Both the position numbers and the translations under genes were made by a program. From Pinus tabuliformis (lineage: Eukaryota > Streptophyta > Pinopsida > Pinales > Pinaceae): 64,000 bases of DNA. Where the stretch lies: the NCBI GenBank assembly GCA_031772625.1, contig CM062813.1:764522720-764586719 (forward strand), given 5' to 3'. Positions 10,688 to 21,393 of this stretch are shown here, piece after piece; position 1 is the first letter of the stretch; each line of letters begins with the position of its first letter. The notes beneath the pieces are model-generated. The model saw nothing but the letters and a program-made list of their open reading frames with translations, was not told the origin of the DNA and did no database searches.

Positions 10688-11782
10688 TTTCTCAAATTTA
10701 ATTATATGCCTATTCTCTTTCTTGGTGTCTTTTGTGCCAAGGATAAAATCTAAAGGTGAACTTTTGTGGTATTAGTATTTGCCATTTCTCTATAGTTAAA
10801 TGTGCTTAAATTTTTATGTCTGAAGATTAACTATTTGAAAGTGGTGAATTTCCTAGATTTGGGTCACTAAGCATAATCATTTAAATTTTAGGATTTGAAC
10901 TGGTTAGCGTTTAAATCTCGTGGTTGATTAAAGTATTTGTATCTCTTGAAATTTAATTGCTAGAACATTGCGCATCTATTGAAATTGATCGTCATTGTTT
11001 GAATTATTTAATGCTTGTTACATGTTAGACATTTTGCAAATATTTTCAAGCGATTGTTAAAGAGTTTTATCGTGAAATTATAAATAGATTTCATATCTCT
11101 ATTTCCTAAGCAGCAGTTGCTAATCAATTACTTGGTCTTCATTTGCCTAGCAAGATCATTGACTCCATAAAGCACTGGTATTAATCATTTAAAATCTAAT
11201 CAAATCTTAAGTCTTGCTAAATCTTAATCAAGTATTTGATCCAATGTTGCACGAAGCGGGAGCGAAGCGGAAGCGCGGAGCGCGGAAGCGTCATTTTCCA
11301 AAAATCTAGGGAGCGAAGCGTCCGCGGAAGCGTCTGCTATATATATATATATTTATATATTTTTTTGCATTTATACTCAAAACAAACATCCCAAATACCA
11401 AATTAATTGTAGAAGACATGAAAACATGCATATTTTTGCATAAATCAAGATAGATATGGCATCCATGATTCCATTGTAGTTACTAGTATGTACAACAATC
11501 ATCTATATTCTAGCTATTACAAACATACATCAAATTTTTAAGCATATTATAAAACATAAAACATTTAAGCATATTATAAAACATAAAACATAGAGCATAT
11601 TATGATTTATCTAGCAAGTGAGCAACTGTCAACATTTGTCATGTCCAAAATTCAAATAATAATGTTTACAAAATATGTCACTTGGTCACCGCCAAGCCAA
11701 AAAGGTTCAAAATTCAAATTCACAAGTCTACAAGTCTAATGAGTAATCTATGACAAAAAGAAGTAGATTGTGAATATATCTA

Positions 11783-14262
11783 CTAATCTCTCCTCCTTCC
11801 ACCACGAATAGAACGTGATGGCGGGCCTCCACGTGGTGGCAATGAAGAAGATGGTCCCTGTGTAAGTCGTGGCACTGGAACTGATGAAGAAGAACCCCCT
11901 GCCGTTGGTGTTGAACCATGGAACCTAGAAACCAAGGGACCAGATGGGGGTGGGGGTGGTGGCATATCAACACCCGTGTCATCATCCTAGAATCGCTCAA
12001 AAAATTCATGCAAAAAAAAAAACACTAGTTAACAAAAAAATTAAAAACATGAATTAGAGAAATGCTTTATAAGGGAAAATTGGAAAATTCATACCACAAT
12101 GGACATACCTGGATAAGAGAATCCTCTAATTGCTCTAGTCGCAACACTCCATCCTCCAAATTGGGCTCCTCTGGATTCTTGTCCCAAGTCAACAAGTCTT
12201 TATTAGACTTTGCATCTTCACAGTAATGGGACAACAATCGCAAGTTGTAATGAACATAAACCAAGCTCTCTGCCCGGTCTAAATTCAACCTGTTCCTTTT
12301 AACACTGTGGATGAAAGAATAAGAGCTCCAACACCTCTCTGCAGAAGAAGTGTTTACCACCTGTGATAGCACCCGCAATGCCAAACTCTGTAGAAGTGGA
12401 GTAGGCCCTCCATGCATGTTCCACCACTCAAGAGCAGAAAAATGCTCTCGATCTTGAATTGCATGCATGCTCGAAAATGGACCAGTGTTGCTCGTATAGT
12501 TGCTCACCTGTCTCCGTACCAATGCAGCCTCCTCCTCATCAGGGATTAATCTACTCAATGCAGCCATATATTTTTCGTGAACCTCTTTATCTTGGTGTGG
12601 TTTTCTCCTGACTCCCCCCCCAGGTGCTGGTTTTGAAAGCCATGATGGATGATAGTATTTAGGTGTCAAAACATATGCTAATGCATGCAATGGAACATTT
12701 AGCATATCCCATCGTTTTTCCACCTCTTCACGAATATAATTGTACAAGGTGGTATCTCTAGGCTCAACAATGTCTTTAATCTGCCCCAACATGCTATCCA
12801 TTTGCTCATACACCTCCCCAATTACTGGTCGATCTGAATCTGCAAACTTGATCATGTAATAAATTGGTTTGGTGAATTGCAAAACATATTTAACCTGTGA
12901 CCAAAAGTAACTGTCAAGAACAGTGTCCTTGACTTCATTAGCACCATCTGTACTGACGTTAATTTCATCCCATGTTTCAGCACACACCAGATTAGTTAAA
13001 GCTTGTCTCACCCTCACTAGCCGCCTAAAGGTGAGGTAATAACTAGCAAATCTTGTCTTTGCAATTTTAAGCAATTGCAACTTGGAGTAAGTGCCATAGA
13101 AGTAGTTTACCCTTGTATGCCCTGTGATGAATTTAATGAGCTGCTTCCCTTTCCTGTAAACCTCAGCAATCCACCCACAATCTTTGTGTTTCACAATATC
13201 ATGCATCAAAAGGTTCAATGTGTGAACCAGGCACCCAGACCAAAAGATGTGTGGATGAGTACGCTCAATAATTTTTCCTGCTAACTTACAATTTGCTGCA
13301 TTATCTGTGATCACTTGAACCACATTATTCGGACCAACATCTTTGATTGATTTCAATAGGAGATCTGCAATGTTTGGTGCAGTTGCACTGATGGAGGAGG
13401 AGTCATGAGATGCAATAAATACTGCACCACTAGAAGAAACACCAAGAACATTTATCAAATGTTGGTTTCTAATATTTGTCCACCCATCTGATACAATGGA
13501 TACCCCAAAATCCACCCACTCATGTGTAAAACGTGTCAAAGCTCTTTGAACCTTAGCTTTTTCTCTTTCTAATAACACTGTTCTAGCTTTCTCATAGTTG
13601 GGGGCCTTGTATCCTTTTGGGGCTTCATTGATGGCCTTTACCATTTCATGCCAATAGGGAGAGCGAAGCACATTGAATGGTACACCGCAAGCACAAAGAA
13701 AACGGACTATCTTTCCATCCACATCATCCCTCCCAGCAACATTAAGGAAATCCCCTATTGTTTTTCTACCTCCAGAGGTTGCAAAAGTACCATGAGGAGA
13801 TGGGCAACTACCAAATTTAGAGGTTGCACTTGATTCAGAATGAGTTTTTTGTTTCTTGTTTTTTCGTTGTGCAGCCATCTCTATTTTGATGTATTTTTGT
13901 CTTTGTTCACTTGAAATGTTTGGGCAAATGGTTACCCCCACATAACCCTTTCTTTCATCACTGTCTAGCACCCCACAAAGATGCCTCCTCAGACGGGTAT
14001 ATGAACCCGTATATGGTTTTCCTCCATGACAACCATGAGGGCACATCCATTTGTAAGATCCACCACCCTTTCCCCCTTCAAGTTTGGTCACATAGTTCCA
14101 CAAGGGATTTGATGTACCTTTCCCATCTTGTGCTTCAGTGTCCTCTTCAAGTTCATCCCCTTCCTCTTCAAACCCTTCCTCCTCATCATACATTGGGTCA
14201 CTACTATTAGGACCAAGTTCATCCCCTTCCTCTTCCCCTCTATTCCTCACCCTTGCCATCAT
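11783..14262 (-). CDS. hAT transposase (BED-like zinc finger, DUF659, hAT C-terminal dimerisation domain)
   Basis: Two coding exons on the minus strand. Exon 1 (14262-12109) starts at the Met-Met-Ala-Arg codons and ends at a donor CAG|GTATGT. Exon 2 (11986-11783) follows an acceptor TTCTAG and stays in phase, giving about 785 residues. An acidic N-terminus leads to a BED-like zinc finger (Trp, Cys and His from about residue 55). DUF659 follows, with SDGWT and VVQVITDNAANC carrying the two catalytic Asp of hAT enzymes. The dimerisation domain has EWWNMHGG, LQSLALRVLSQ and SSAERCWS, where the Glu completes the DDE set. Exon 2 adds a Pro/Ser/Arg-rich tail. Without splicing, the frame would end 13 residues past the donor. 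An upstream Met (MVFFWLL) in the same exon is less likely, because it would add a hydrophobic leader to a nuclear enzyme. No frameshift or internal stop is seen. Confidence 0.88.
11987..12108 (-). other. Coding intron of the hAT transposase gene
   Basis: A consensus donor (CAG|GTATGT at 12108) and an acceptor (GATTCTAG at 11987) bound a 122-nt AT-rich intron. Splicing joins codons in phase 0 and opens a 67-codon tail. Confidence 0.7.
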
Positions 14263-14337
14263 TAAAACCAAGAGTGGAATGATACATAGAAGCCAAAAGA
14301 ACACCATCTTGGAATATGGATATAGGTGGTGGACAAC

Positions 14338-14443
14338 CTGTAAATAAAGGAGCAAGTAGAAACAATGGGAAAGAGTAGGAGAGGGAGGAGAAAAATACAA
14401 TTTTTTTTTCAAAAAAACAAGGGAGTTTGGAGTTTGAACTTAC
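14338..14443 (-). other. 5' UTR intron of the hAT transposase gene
   Basis: The donor AAGAG|GTAAGT at 14443 and acceptor TTTATTTACAG at 14338 bound a 106-nt intron. The upstream exon (14444 to about 14650) is strongly purine-rich on the transcribed strand. A short open frame in it hits a stop soon after splicing, so it is treated as untranslated leader. Confidence 0.6.
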
Positions 14444-15305
14444 CTCTTTAGCTCTTGTAGATGAAGTCCTCCAAGCTCTTGCTCCAAGCTCCTCCTCCTT
14501 CTCCTAGCTCCTCCTTCTTCACTCCTCCAAGCTCTCCTCTCTTCTCCTCTCCTTTCCTCTCTTCTCTTCTCCTCTCCTCTCTTCTCTTCTCCAACTCTCA
14601 TAAACTCAAAGTGAGAAAATGAGAAGAGAATGGGGGCTTTATTCTTTTCTAAAGTCACCCTAAACTCACCCTAAACTCACCTAACCCACCCCCTCATGCT
14701 AGTTAAGTTAAATTTTAAAACAAATTAAAAAAAAAATAAGTAAAAATTCGCTGCCCGCGGGGTTGCGTGCGGGTTGCGCCTGGGTGGCGTGCGGGTGGCG
14801 TGCGCTTCCGGGCAGGTTGCGTGGCGCCACCCCGTGCCCGAACCGCCTCCAGAACCGCGATTCCGGGGGGCCGCAACCTTAAATGGCAGGAATCGCTTTT
14901 TTTAACCGGAATCGCGCCACCTAAAAAACGGAATCGCGCTTCCTGTGGGGATTCCGGATCGATTCCGTACGATCCGCGATTCTGCCTTTGGATCCGGGGG
15001 GGGGCGATTCCTGCAACACTGATTTGATCGCCTCACTGTGCCTCCCGAGCTGGTCGGTTCCCGACTAGCTTTTCTTTATTCCATTTTTCCATAGGGTCTA
15101 CCCCCCTTAGCCTGCTGTAGGGAGACAACTTAAACGGAGAGATTGGGGATCAGGGTGACAGCCCCCAATCTGAGCCGTTGTCACGGTGCCTAGACATTAT
15201 GTGCGACAACACTACCCAAAATCAACATGGAGAAACTTCAACCTTTCAGAAACATCATTCTTTCAATGGCAACAAGGTCATCTTTAATCTCATAATCATT
15301 CTTAC

Positions 15306-16425
15306 TGTTAGTTTTTGTAGCATTGGATGCGTTCTAGTTTTGAAATTTTGTGGAGAGGCTAAAATACATGAGATCTCCAAAACCCATAAATCGTTTCTGG
15401 AAATTCCACCTAGAAATGACTTAATAGCTATTAACCAGGTTTTAAATATTTCCCAAGTCTAAACTTAGGGAATATGGTTAATTAATCAGTATTAATTAAG
15501 TCAAGGTGAAAATCATCTAGGAACTCACACGGATCGATCCAAAGATGACCCTAGCCATTGATTAAGTTTTAATCTTGGCCGTTGGTGCTCCAACAGAGGA
15601 TTATAAGAGGAGGTCGATGTGGTGATGGAGAGTACTCTTGAGTAGTTCGATTTTTGAGCAGAATGGTATCCAAAGTAGCAACAGTCAATTGCTGGAGAGA
15701 GCTAGAGATCGAAGCAGTGAGAGAGGGGCAGAGAGTGAAGCTGGAGGAATATTTCCAGATCTGGTGAGTGCATTTGTAGAGAGCAGAAGAGCCACAAAGA
15801 GGTTGATGCTAGGGCAACACAGTAGCCTCTAGAGGCAGTGTCGATTCTGTTGGGGAAAAATCGAGTTTCGGTGCCAGAGGCTGGGCAAAGGTTCCGGGGG
15901 GCCAGGAGAAACATTTTCCCAAACAACAACAAACTAGATGGCTTGAGGAGAGGCTGATCCAGACTGAGTGCAGAAGGGACTGCGCTAGGGTGACGCAGAG
16001 CCAACACAGAGGCAGTTTGGACGACTCAATTGGAGTTGCAGTTAGAGCTTAGATTTTCTTGTGGGGTGAGGAAAATTCCTCACTAGATTTTTGCTAGTAT
16101 TTTTTTCTCCAGGATTGCCAGTGTTGGACATCCAAATTGTACGATTATTTCACTGCTGCTTAATAATAAAACCCTCAGCTGTTGCACCGGTTTTCCCAAG
16201 TTGGGTTTTCCTGGGGACTTTTGTCCAAAAATAATTGTGTTATTTTTATGTGTGTGTGCTAGTATTTCTTCCAGCGTTTATTCTTCCGTCGGCTTATTTG
16301 TGTAGATTCCAGTGTGATTTATTTAGTATTTTTTGTAGCAAACAACAAATAAATTGTTAACTAAAATTAACAATTAGGAGAATAATTTCCAGTTGCTGCA
16401 ATAATTCCGGTTTGGAATTTTCACA
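15306..16425 (+). repeat. Copia-type LTR, first of the three-LTR array
   Basis: It runs from TGTTAG to TTTTCACA, 1,120 bp. A TATA-like ATTATAAGAGG lies near 15599 and AATAAA at 16165-16170, which places the promoter and polyadenylation signal in the usual U3/R order. Confidence 0.85.
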
Positions 16426-16901
16426 TGGTATCTGAGTGCAGTTGATCAGCCGGAGAGCTCAGAGGCGAAGAGAGAAGGAATTTTGATACTCATTGTGGGC
16501 AGCAGGCCGAAATTCCCAAGGGCAGCGCAGTCATTCTACTAGGAGGCCGAGTTACTTGTGGAGGTTTGGTTTTTCTGAGTGGGGCAAAAAAATTCGGTCC
16601 TACTAGATCGAGTGATTCTAGAGGCAGAGGGAGCAACCCAGATTGTTCGTTGAGCAGATCTTTCGCTGGACGCAGTGGTTTTTGCAGTAGTTTGCTAGAT
16701 CAGAGTCAACATCGGGTGGAAGGAAGAAGAGCAAACACAGAGGGAAAAGTTTCCTCATGGAACTTCTAGTCTCAAGAAGTTCGATTTTTCTTTGCAGATC
16801 AACATTCGTTGTGAGCAAATCTTCTCACTCCAGAAGGGAGTGTGAATAGTAGAGCAACAACTGAGCAGAAAGAAAGAGGAAGTTTTTGACAATTCATTGA
16901 T

Positions 16902-17785
16902 ATGGCCATTGCTGGGCTTAGTGATCAAGATAGGTTGGATGGAGCTTCCAACTACATCATCTGGAAGGCAAGGATGTCCTTCCTTCTAGAGGAATTTGGC
17001 CTCAAAGCATATATTGATCAAGTGGTAGCAGTTCCCATGGATGTAGATGAACTAAAAGAGTACAAGAAGGAGATAGCACGGGCAAAAACGGTTGATCCTA
17101 GATGGAGTCTGGGATCATGTGGTTTCACATATAGCTTGGGAAAGATATTGCCAAGCAGATGTGGGATGCTCTCTCCACGTTGTATTAGGGTACTTCCAAG
17201 CAGCGAAAGATGTACCTCGAGGAGAATTTGAGGCTCATTCGGATGCAGAAGGGGGAAGGCATAAACCCCTTCAACACCAGGATTGAGGAGGTTCAGGACC
17301 AGTTGTCAGCTGTTGGGGCAGGACCAGTTGTGAGATTGGCTCTCAATAGTGTCTCCAAGGACTGGCATGTCTTTTTCCAAAGCATATTGGGCAGAGACAA
17401 GTTACCAAATTGGGATAGGATGTGGGATGACTTGCAACAGGAGGAATTGAGGCAAGCTCTTCTAAAGAGCTCCATCAATGGCAGCAGCAACGGACAGAAG
17501 CAGGTGAAGGAGGAGGAGAATGTGGCCCTCACATCTAAGGGTCCCAGTCAGGGGCAGGGGGAGCAGAGGAAGAAGAATGACCTGTCAAAGGTCAAGTGCT
17601 TCACGTGTGGTGAGCTCGGTCACTATAGTACCCGGTGTTCTCTTAGGAAGAAGGACAAGGAGGAGAAGAAGGACCAACAGGTAGCTTTTGTAGAGATCGA
17701 TCGGCTTTCCTCCAGGTTGGAGGAAGACTTCGCGATGTTTTCCAACATACCTCGAAGAGTGAGGTGGAGTGACTTGACGCTGTAG
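16902..17785 (+). pseudogene. Copia-type gag, first copy, frameshifted
   Basis: It starts at an ATG with the typical Copia gag opening (DRLDGASNYIIWKARMSFLL) and has a CCHC zinc knuckle (CFTCGELGHYSTRC) near the C-terminus. Against the second and third gag copies, an extra base near 17083 and another near 17138 push the reading out of frame and back, so about 295 residues are spread over three frames. Gag forms the virus-like particle and binds RNA through the knuckle. With no pol in this element it would have to rely on an autonomous partner. As read, the first stretch ends prematurely at 17231. Confidence 0.8.
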
Positions 17786-18344
17786 CCCTAGAGCACTACA
17801 GATGGGCATGATCCTTAAGGAGTCCACCTCATGGATCAGTTCCTTGCTACGGGAGCCCCATTATTTAGTAGCAGGATGGATCAATGATAGTGGATGCGGT
17901 CAGCTGCCAAAGTGACAGTTACAGAGACTAGTAGCAGTCAGATGCTGGGTAGCAAAGTGCAGAGTTGGTAGTAGTGCAGTTGGCACAGTGCAGCTTCAGC
18001 AACAACGCAGATTCTTTAGTGACAGTGCAAATGCTAGCAGCAGTTGGAGACTGGGGTGATAGATGCATTATACTGATCATAGTTGATTCAATATTTTGGA
18101 TGCTTTTCAGTTGTAGATGTTGCAGTTCCAGCAACAACAGATGAGAGGGAGTTGCAGTGAGATGCAGTGTTGGCAACAATACAATCGGGTCAACAACAAC
18201 ACAGATGCAGTGTATATAAGAGTTTTGCAGTGGTTGGTGGGCAATATGGCCAGACATCAGCAGCGTGATAGGAGATGATGCAGAGACAGGGTGTTGCTAA
18301 AGGGGGTACAGTATCCCTAGAACACATTCCTCACTTAGAGGGAG

Positions 18345-19471
18345 TCTTAGTTTTCGTAGCATCGGATGTGTTTTATCATTGAAATTTTGTGGAGAGGCTA
18401 GAATACATGAGATCTCCAAAACCCATAAATTGTTTCTATAAATTCCACCCAGAAATAAATTAATTAGATTGTTAACCAATTTTTAAATATTTCCCAAGTC
18501 TGAACTTAGGGAATATGGTTAATTAACCAGTATTAATTAACTCAAGGTGAGAATCATCTGTAAGCTCACACTGATCGATCCAGAGATGATCCTAGCCATT
18601 GATTAAGTTTTATTCTTGGTCGTTGGTGCTCCAACAGCAGATTATAAGAGGAGGTTGATGTGGTGATGAGAGTACTCTTGAGTAGTTCGATTTCTGAGTA
18701 AATCGGTTTCCAGAGTAGCAATAGTCAGTTGCCAGAGAGAGAGCTAGAGATTGAAGCAGTGAAAGAGGGGCAGAGGCAGTGAAGCCGGAGGAAGATTTCT
18801 AGATCTGGTGAGTGCATTTGTAGAGAGGTAGAAGAGCCACAAAGAAATTGACGCTAGGGCAACACAGTAGCCTCTAGAGGCAGTGTCGATTCTATTGGGG
18901 AAAGTCGAGTTTCAGTGCTAGAGGCTGGACAAAGGTTCCGTGGGGCCAGGGAAACATTTTCCCAGACAACAGCAGACTAGACGACTTGAGGAGAGGCTGA
19001 TCCACATTGAGTGCAGAAGGGATTGCGCTAGGGTGATGCAGAGCCAACACAAAGGCAGTTTGGACAGCTCACTCAGAGTTGCAGTCAGAGCTCGAATTTG
19101 TTTGTGGGGTGAGGAAAATTCCTCACTAGATTTTTGCAGTATTTTCTTTGCAGGATTGCTAGTATTCGACATCCAAATTGTACTTAGATTATTTCACTGC
19201 TGGTTAATGATAAAACCCTCAGCTGTTGCACTGGTTTTCCCAAGTTGGGTTTTCCAAGGGACTTTTGTCCAAAAATAACTGTGTTATTTTTATGTGTGTA
19301 TGCTAGCATTTCTTCCAACATTTATTCTTCTGCAGTTTTATTTGTGTAGATTCCAGTGCGATTTATTCAGTATTTGTTGTAGCAAACAACAAATAAATTG
19401 TTAACTAAAATTAACAATTAGGAGAATAATTTCCAGTTGCTGCAATAGGATTCTAGTTTGGAATTTTCACA
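18345..19471 (+). repeat. Copia-type LTR, middle of the array
   Basis: 1,127 bp, starting TCTTAG (a G-to-C change from TGTTAG) and ending TTTTCACA. It serves both internal regions, as 3' LTR of the first and 5' LTR of the second. Confidence 0.85.
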
Positions 19472-19949
19472 TGGTATCAGAGTGCAGTTGATCACAACCG
19501 GAGAGCTCAGAGGCGAAGAGAGAAGTAATTTCGCTGCTCATTGTGGGCAGCAGTCGGAAATTACAAAGGGCAATGCAGTCATTTTGCCAGGATGCCAAGT
19601 TACTTGTGGAGGTTCGATTTTTTTTGAGTGGGGCAGAAAAATTTTGTCCTACTAGATCGAGTGATTCTAGAGGCAGATGGAGCAACCTAGATTTTTCGTT
19701 GAGCAAATCTCTAGCTCGACGCAGTGGTTTTTGCAGCAGTTTGCTAGAGCAGAGTCAACATCAGGTGGAAGGAAGAAGAACAAACACAGAGGGAAAATTT
19801 TCCTCAGGGAACTTCTAGTCTCAAGAAGTTCGATTTTTCTTTGCAGACAACAGTCGTTGTGAGCAAATCTTTTCACTCCAGAAGGGAGTGCAAATAACAG
19901 AGTAGCAACTGAGCAGAAAGAAAGAGGAAGTTTTCGACAATTCATTGAG

Positions 19950-20842
19950 ATGGCCACTGGTGGGTTTCGTGATCAGGACAGGTTGGATGGAGCTTCCAAC
20001 TACGTCATCTGAAAGGCAAGGATGTCCTTCCTTCTAGATGAATTTGGCCTCAAAGCATATATTGATCAAGTGGTAGTAGTTCCCATGGATGTAGATGAGC
20101 TGAAAGAGTACAAGAAGGAGATGGCATGGGCGAAACGGTTGATCCTAGATGGAGTTTGGGATCATGTAGTTTCACATATAATTGGCAAAGGTATTGCCAA
20201 GTGGATGTGGGATGCTCTCTCCACATTGTATCAGGGTACTTCCGAGCAGCAGAAGGTGTACCTTGAGGAGAACCTGAGGCTCATTCAGATGCAAAAGGGG
20301 TAAGGAATAGACCCCTTCCACACCAGGATTGAGGAGGTCCAAACCAGTTGTCCGCTATTGGGGCAACGCCTTAACCCACAAAGCTTGTGAGATTGGCTCT
20401 CAATAGTGTCTCCGAGGACTAGCAGGGCTTTTTCCAAAGCATATTGGGCAGAGAGAAGTTACCAGATTGGGACAGGATGTTGGCTGACTTGCAACAGGAG
20501 GAATTGCGGCGAGCTCTTCTAAAGAGCTCCATCAGTGGCAGCAACAACGGACAGAAGTAGGTGAAGGAGGAGGAGAATGTGGCCCTCGCATCTAAGGGTC
20601 CCAATCAGGGGCAGGGGGAGCAGAGGAAGTAGAAGGACCTGTCAAAGGTCAAGTGCTTCATGTGTGGTGAGCTCGGTTACTATAGTAACCAGTGTCCTCT
20701 TAGGAAGAAGGACAAGGAGGAGAAGCAGGACCAGCAGGTAGCTTCTGCAGAGATCAATAGGCTTTCCTCCAGGCTGGAGGAAGACTTTGTGATGTTTGTC
20801 GACATACCTCCAAGAGTGAGGTGGGGTGAAATGGCGCTGTAG
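19950..20842 (+). pseudogene. Copia-type gag, second copy, several stops and frameshifts
   Basis: Collinear with the gag at 16902. Damage includes a TGA where the first copy has Trp (about 20010), a TAA after the QMQKG segment (20300-20302), and a TAG at 20558-20560 where the first copy has CAG. The zinc knuckle survives (CGELGYYSNQC preceded by CFM) and the C-terminus ends in the same way as the other copies. Non-functional. Confidence 0.8.
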
Positions 20843-21393
20843 CCCCAGAGCACTACAGATGGGCTGGATCCTTGAGGAGTCCACTTCATGGATCAATACC
20901 TTGCTACGGGAGCCCCATTATTTAGTAGCAGGATGGATTAGTGATAGTGGATGCAATCAGATGCCAAAGTGACAGTTGCAGAGACTAGTAGTAGTAAGAT
21001 GCTGGGGAGCGGAGTGTGGAGTTGGTAGTAGTGCAGTTGACACAGTGCAGCGTCAGCAGCAATGCAGATTCTTCAGTGACAGTGCAAATGCTAGCAGCAG
21101 TCAGAGACTAGGGTGACAGATGCATTATACTGATCATAGTTGATTCAGTATTTTGGATGCTTTTCAGTTGCAGTTGCAGCAACAACAGATGAGAGGGAGT
21201 TGCAGTGCAGATGCAGTGTTCGCAACAATACAGCGGGGTCAACAGCAGCACAGATGCAGCGTATATAAGAGTTGTGCAGTGGTTGGTGGGCAGTATGGCC
21301 AGACATCACCAACGTGACAAAATATGATGCAAAGACATGTTGTTGCTACAGGGGGTGCAATAGCACTAGAACACATACTTCGCTAAAAGGGAG

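Larger units (their letters stand above)
8556..10718 (-). mobile_element. ORF1-only L1-like LINE insertion
   Basis: A 15-bp target duplication, TTCTTGGTGTCTTTT, is present at 8541-8555 and 10719-10733. On the minus strand the insertion has a 5' UTR of about 31 nt, a single long ORF (8771-10687), a 3' UTR of about 215 nt with an AATAAA signal (8583-8588), and a short poly(A) tract (T run around 8552-8561). This is the signature of target-primed reverse transcription. No endonuclease/RT ORF2 is present, so the copy was mobilised in trans or is an internally deleted derivative. It lies inside the solo LTR 5255-15211. Confidence 0.85.
11242..15021 (-). mobile_element. Apparently intact autonomous hAT transposon
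   Basis: The 3,780-bp element is bounded by perfect 8-bp target duplications ATTTGATC (11234-11241 and 15022-15029), as hAT transposases produce. The terminal inverted repeats are CAATGTTGCACGAAGCGG on the left and, on the opposite strand of the right end, CAGTGTTGCAGGAATCGC. Both ends are GC-rich: GAAGCG-type repeats lie at 11255-11335 and GC-rich direct repeats at 14750-15015, the likely transposase-binding subterminal repeats. A single spliced transposase gene fills the interior. Perfect target duplications and an open transposase point to a recent insertion. Confidence 0.92.
5255..15211 (+). mobile_element. Solo LTR of a Gypsy-type element with giant LTRs, itself interrupted twice
   Basis: It starts TGTTGACC and ends GACAACA, and is flanked by perfect 5-bp copies of CTACC at 5250-5254 and 15212-15216. 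Its 5' part (5255-5900) and last 180 bases match the LTRs of the element at 36200-46046, including the 'ccgggaggttttttgtctc' block near 5479 and the 'agggtctacccccctta' block near 15094. Removing the LINE and the hAT transposon nested in it leaves about 4.0 kb, somewhat longer than the 3.3-kb relatives. With no internal region between matching target duplications it is a solo LTR, the usual product of LTR-LTR recombination. The short open frames between 7112 and 8003 lie inside this LTR and show no protein-like features. Confidence 0.85.
4460..15227 (-). mobile_element. Minus-strand Copia-type LTR fragment, interrupted by a nested solo LTR
   Basis: The pieces 4460-5254 and 15217-15227 are the reverse complement of the roughly 1.12-kb Copia-type LTR seen at 26187 and 48241. 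Shared stretches include the 'catccgatgctacc' block at 5241-5254, which continues as 'caaaatcaaca' at 15217-15227 after the inserted element. The fragment ends in the expected inverted terminus (LTR start TGTTGATTTT read on the minus strand). About 800 bp remain, so the other end is truncated near 4460. No PBS, gag or second LTR belonging to it was seen. Confidence 0.6.

Noticed and set aside
13075..14347. Plus-strand frames opposite the hAT transposase
   Set aside because: They mirror the coding exon on the other strand and have no features of their own.
14440..14658. A 72-codon Arg/Glu-rich frame upstream of the hAT transposase
   Set aside because: It is the purine-rich 5' UTR exon. After splicing at the consensus donor the frame soon hits a stop, and the repetitive GAGAGG content explains the open frame.
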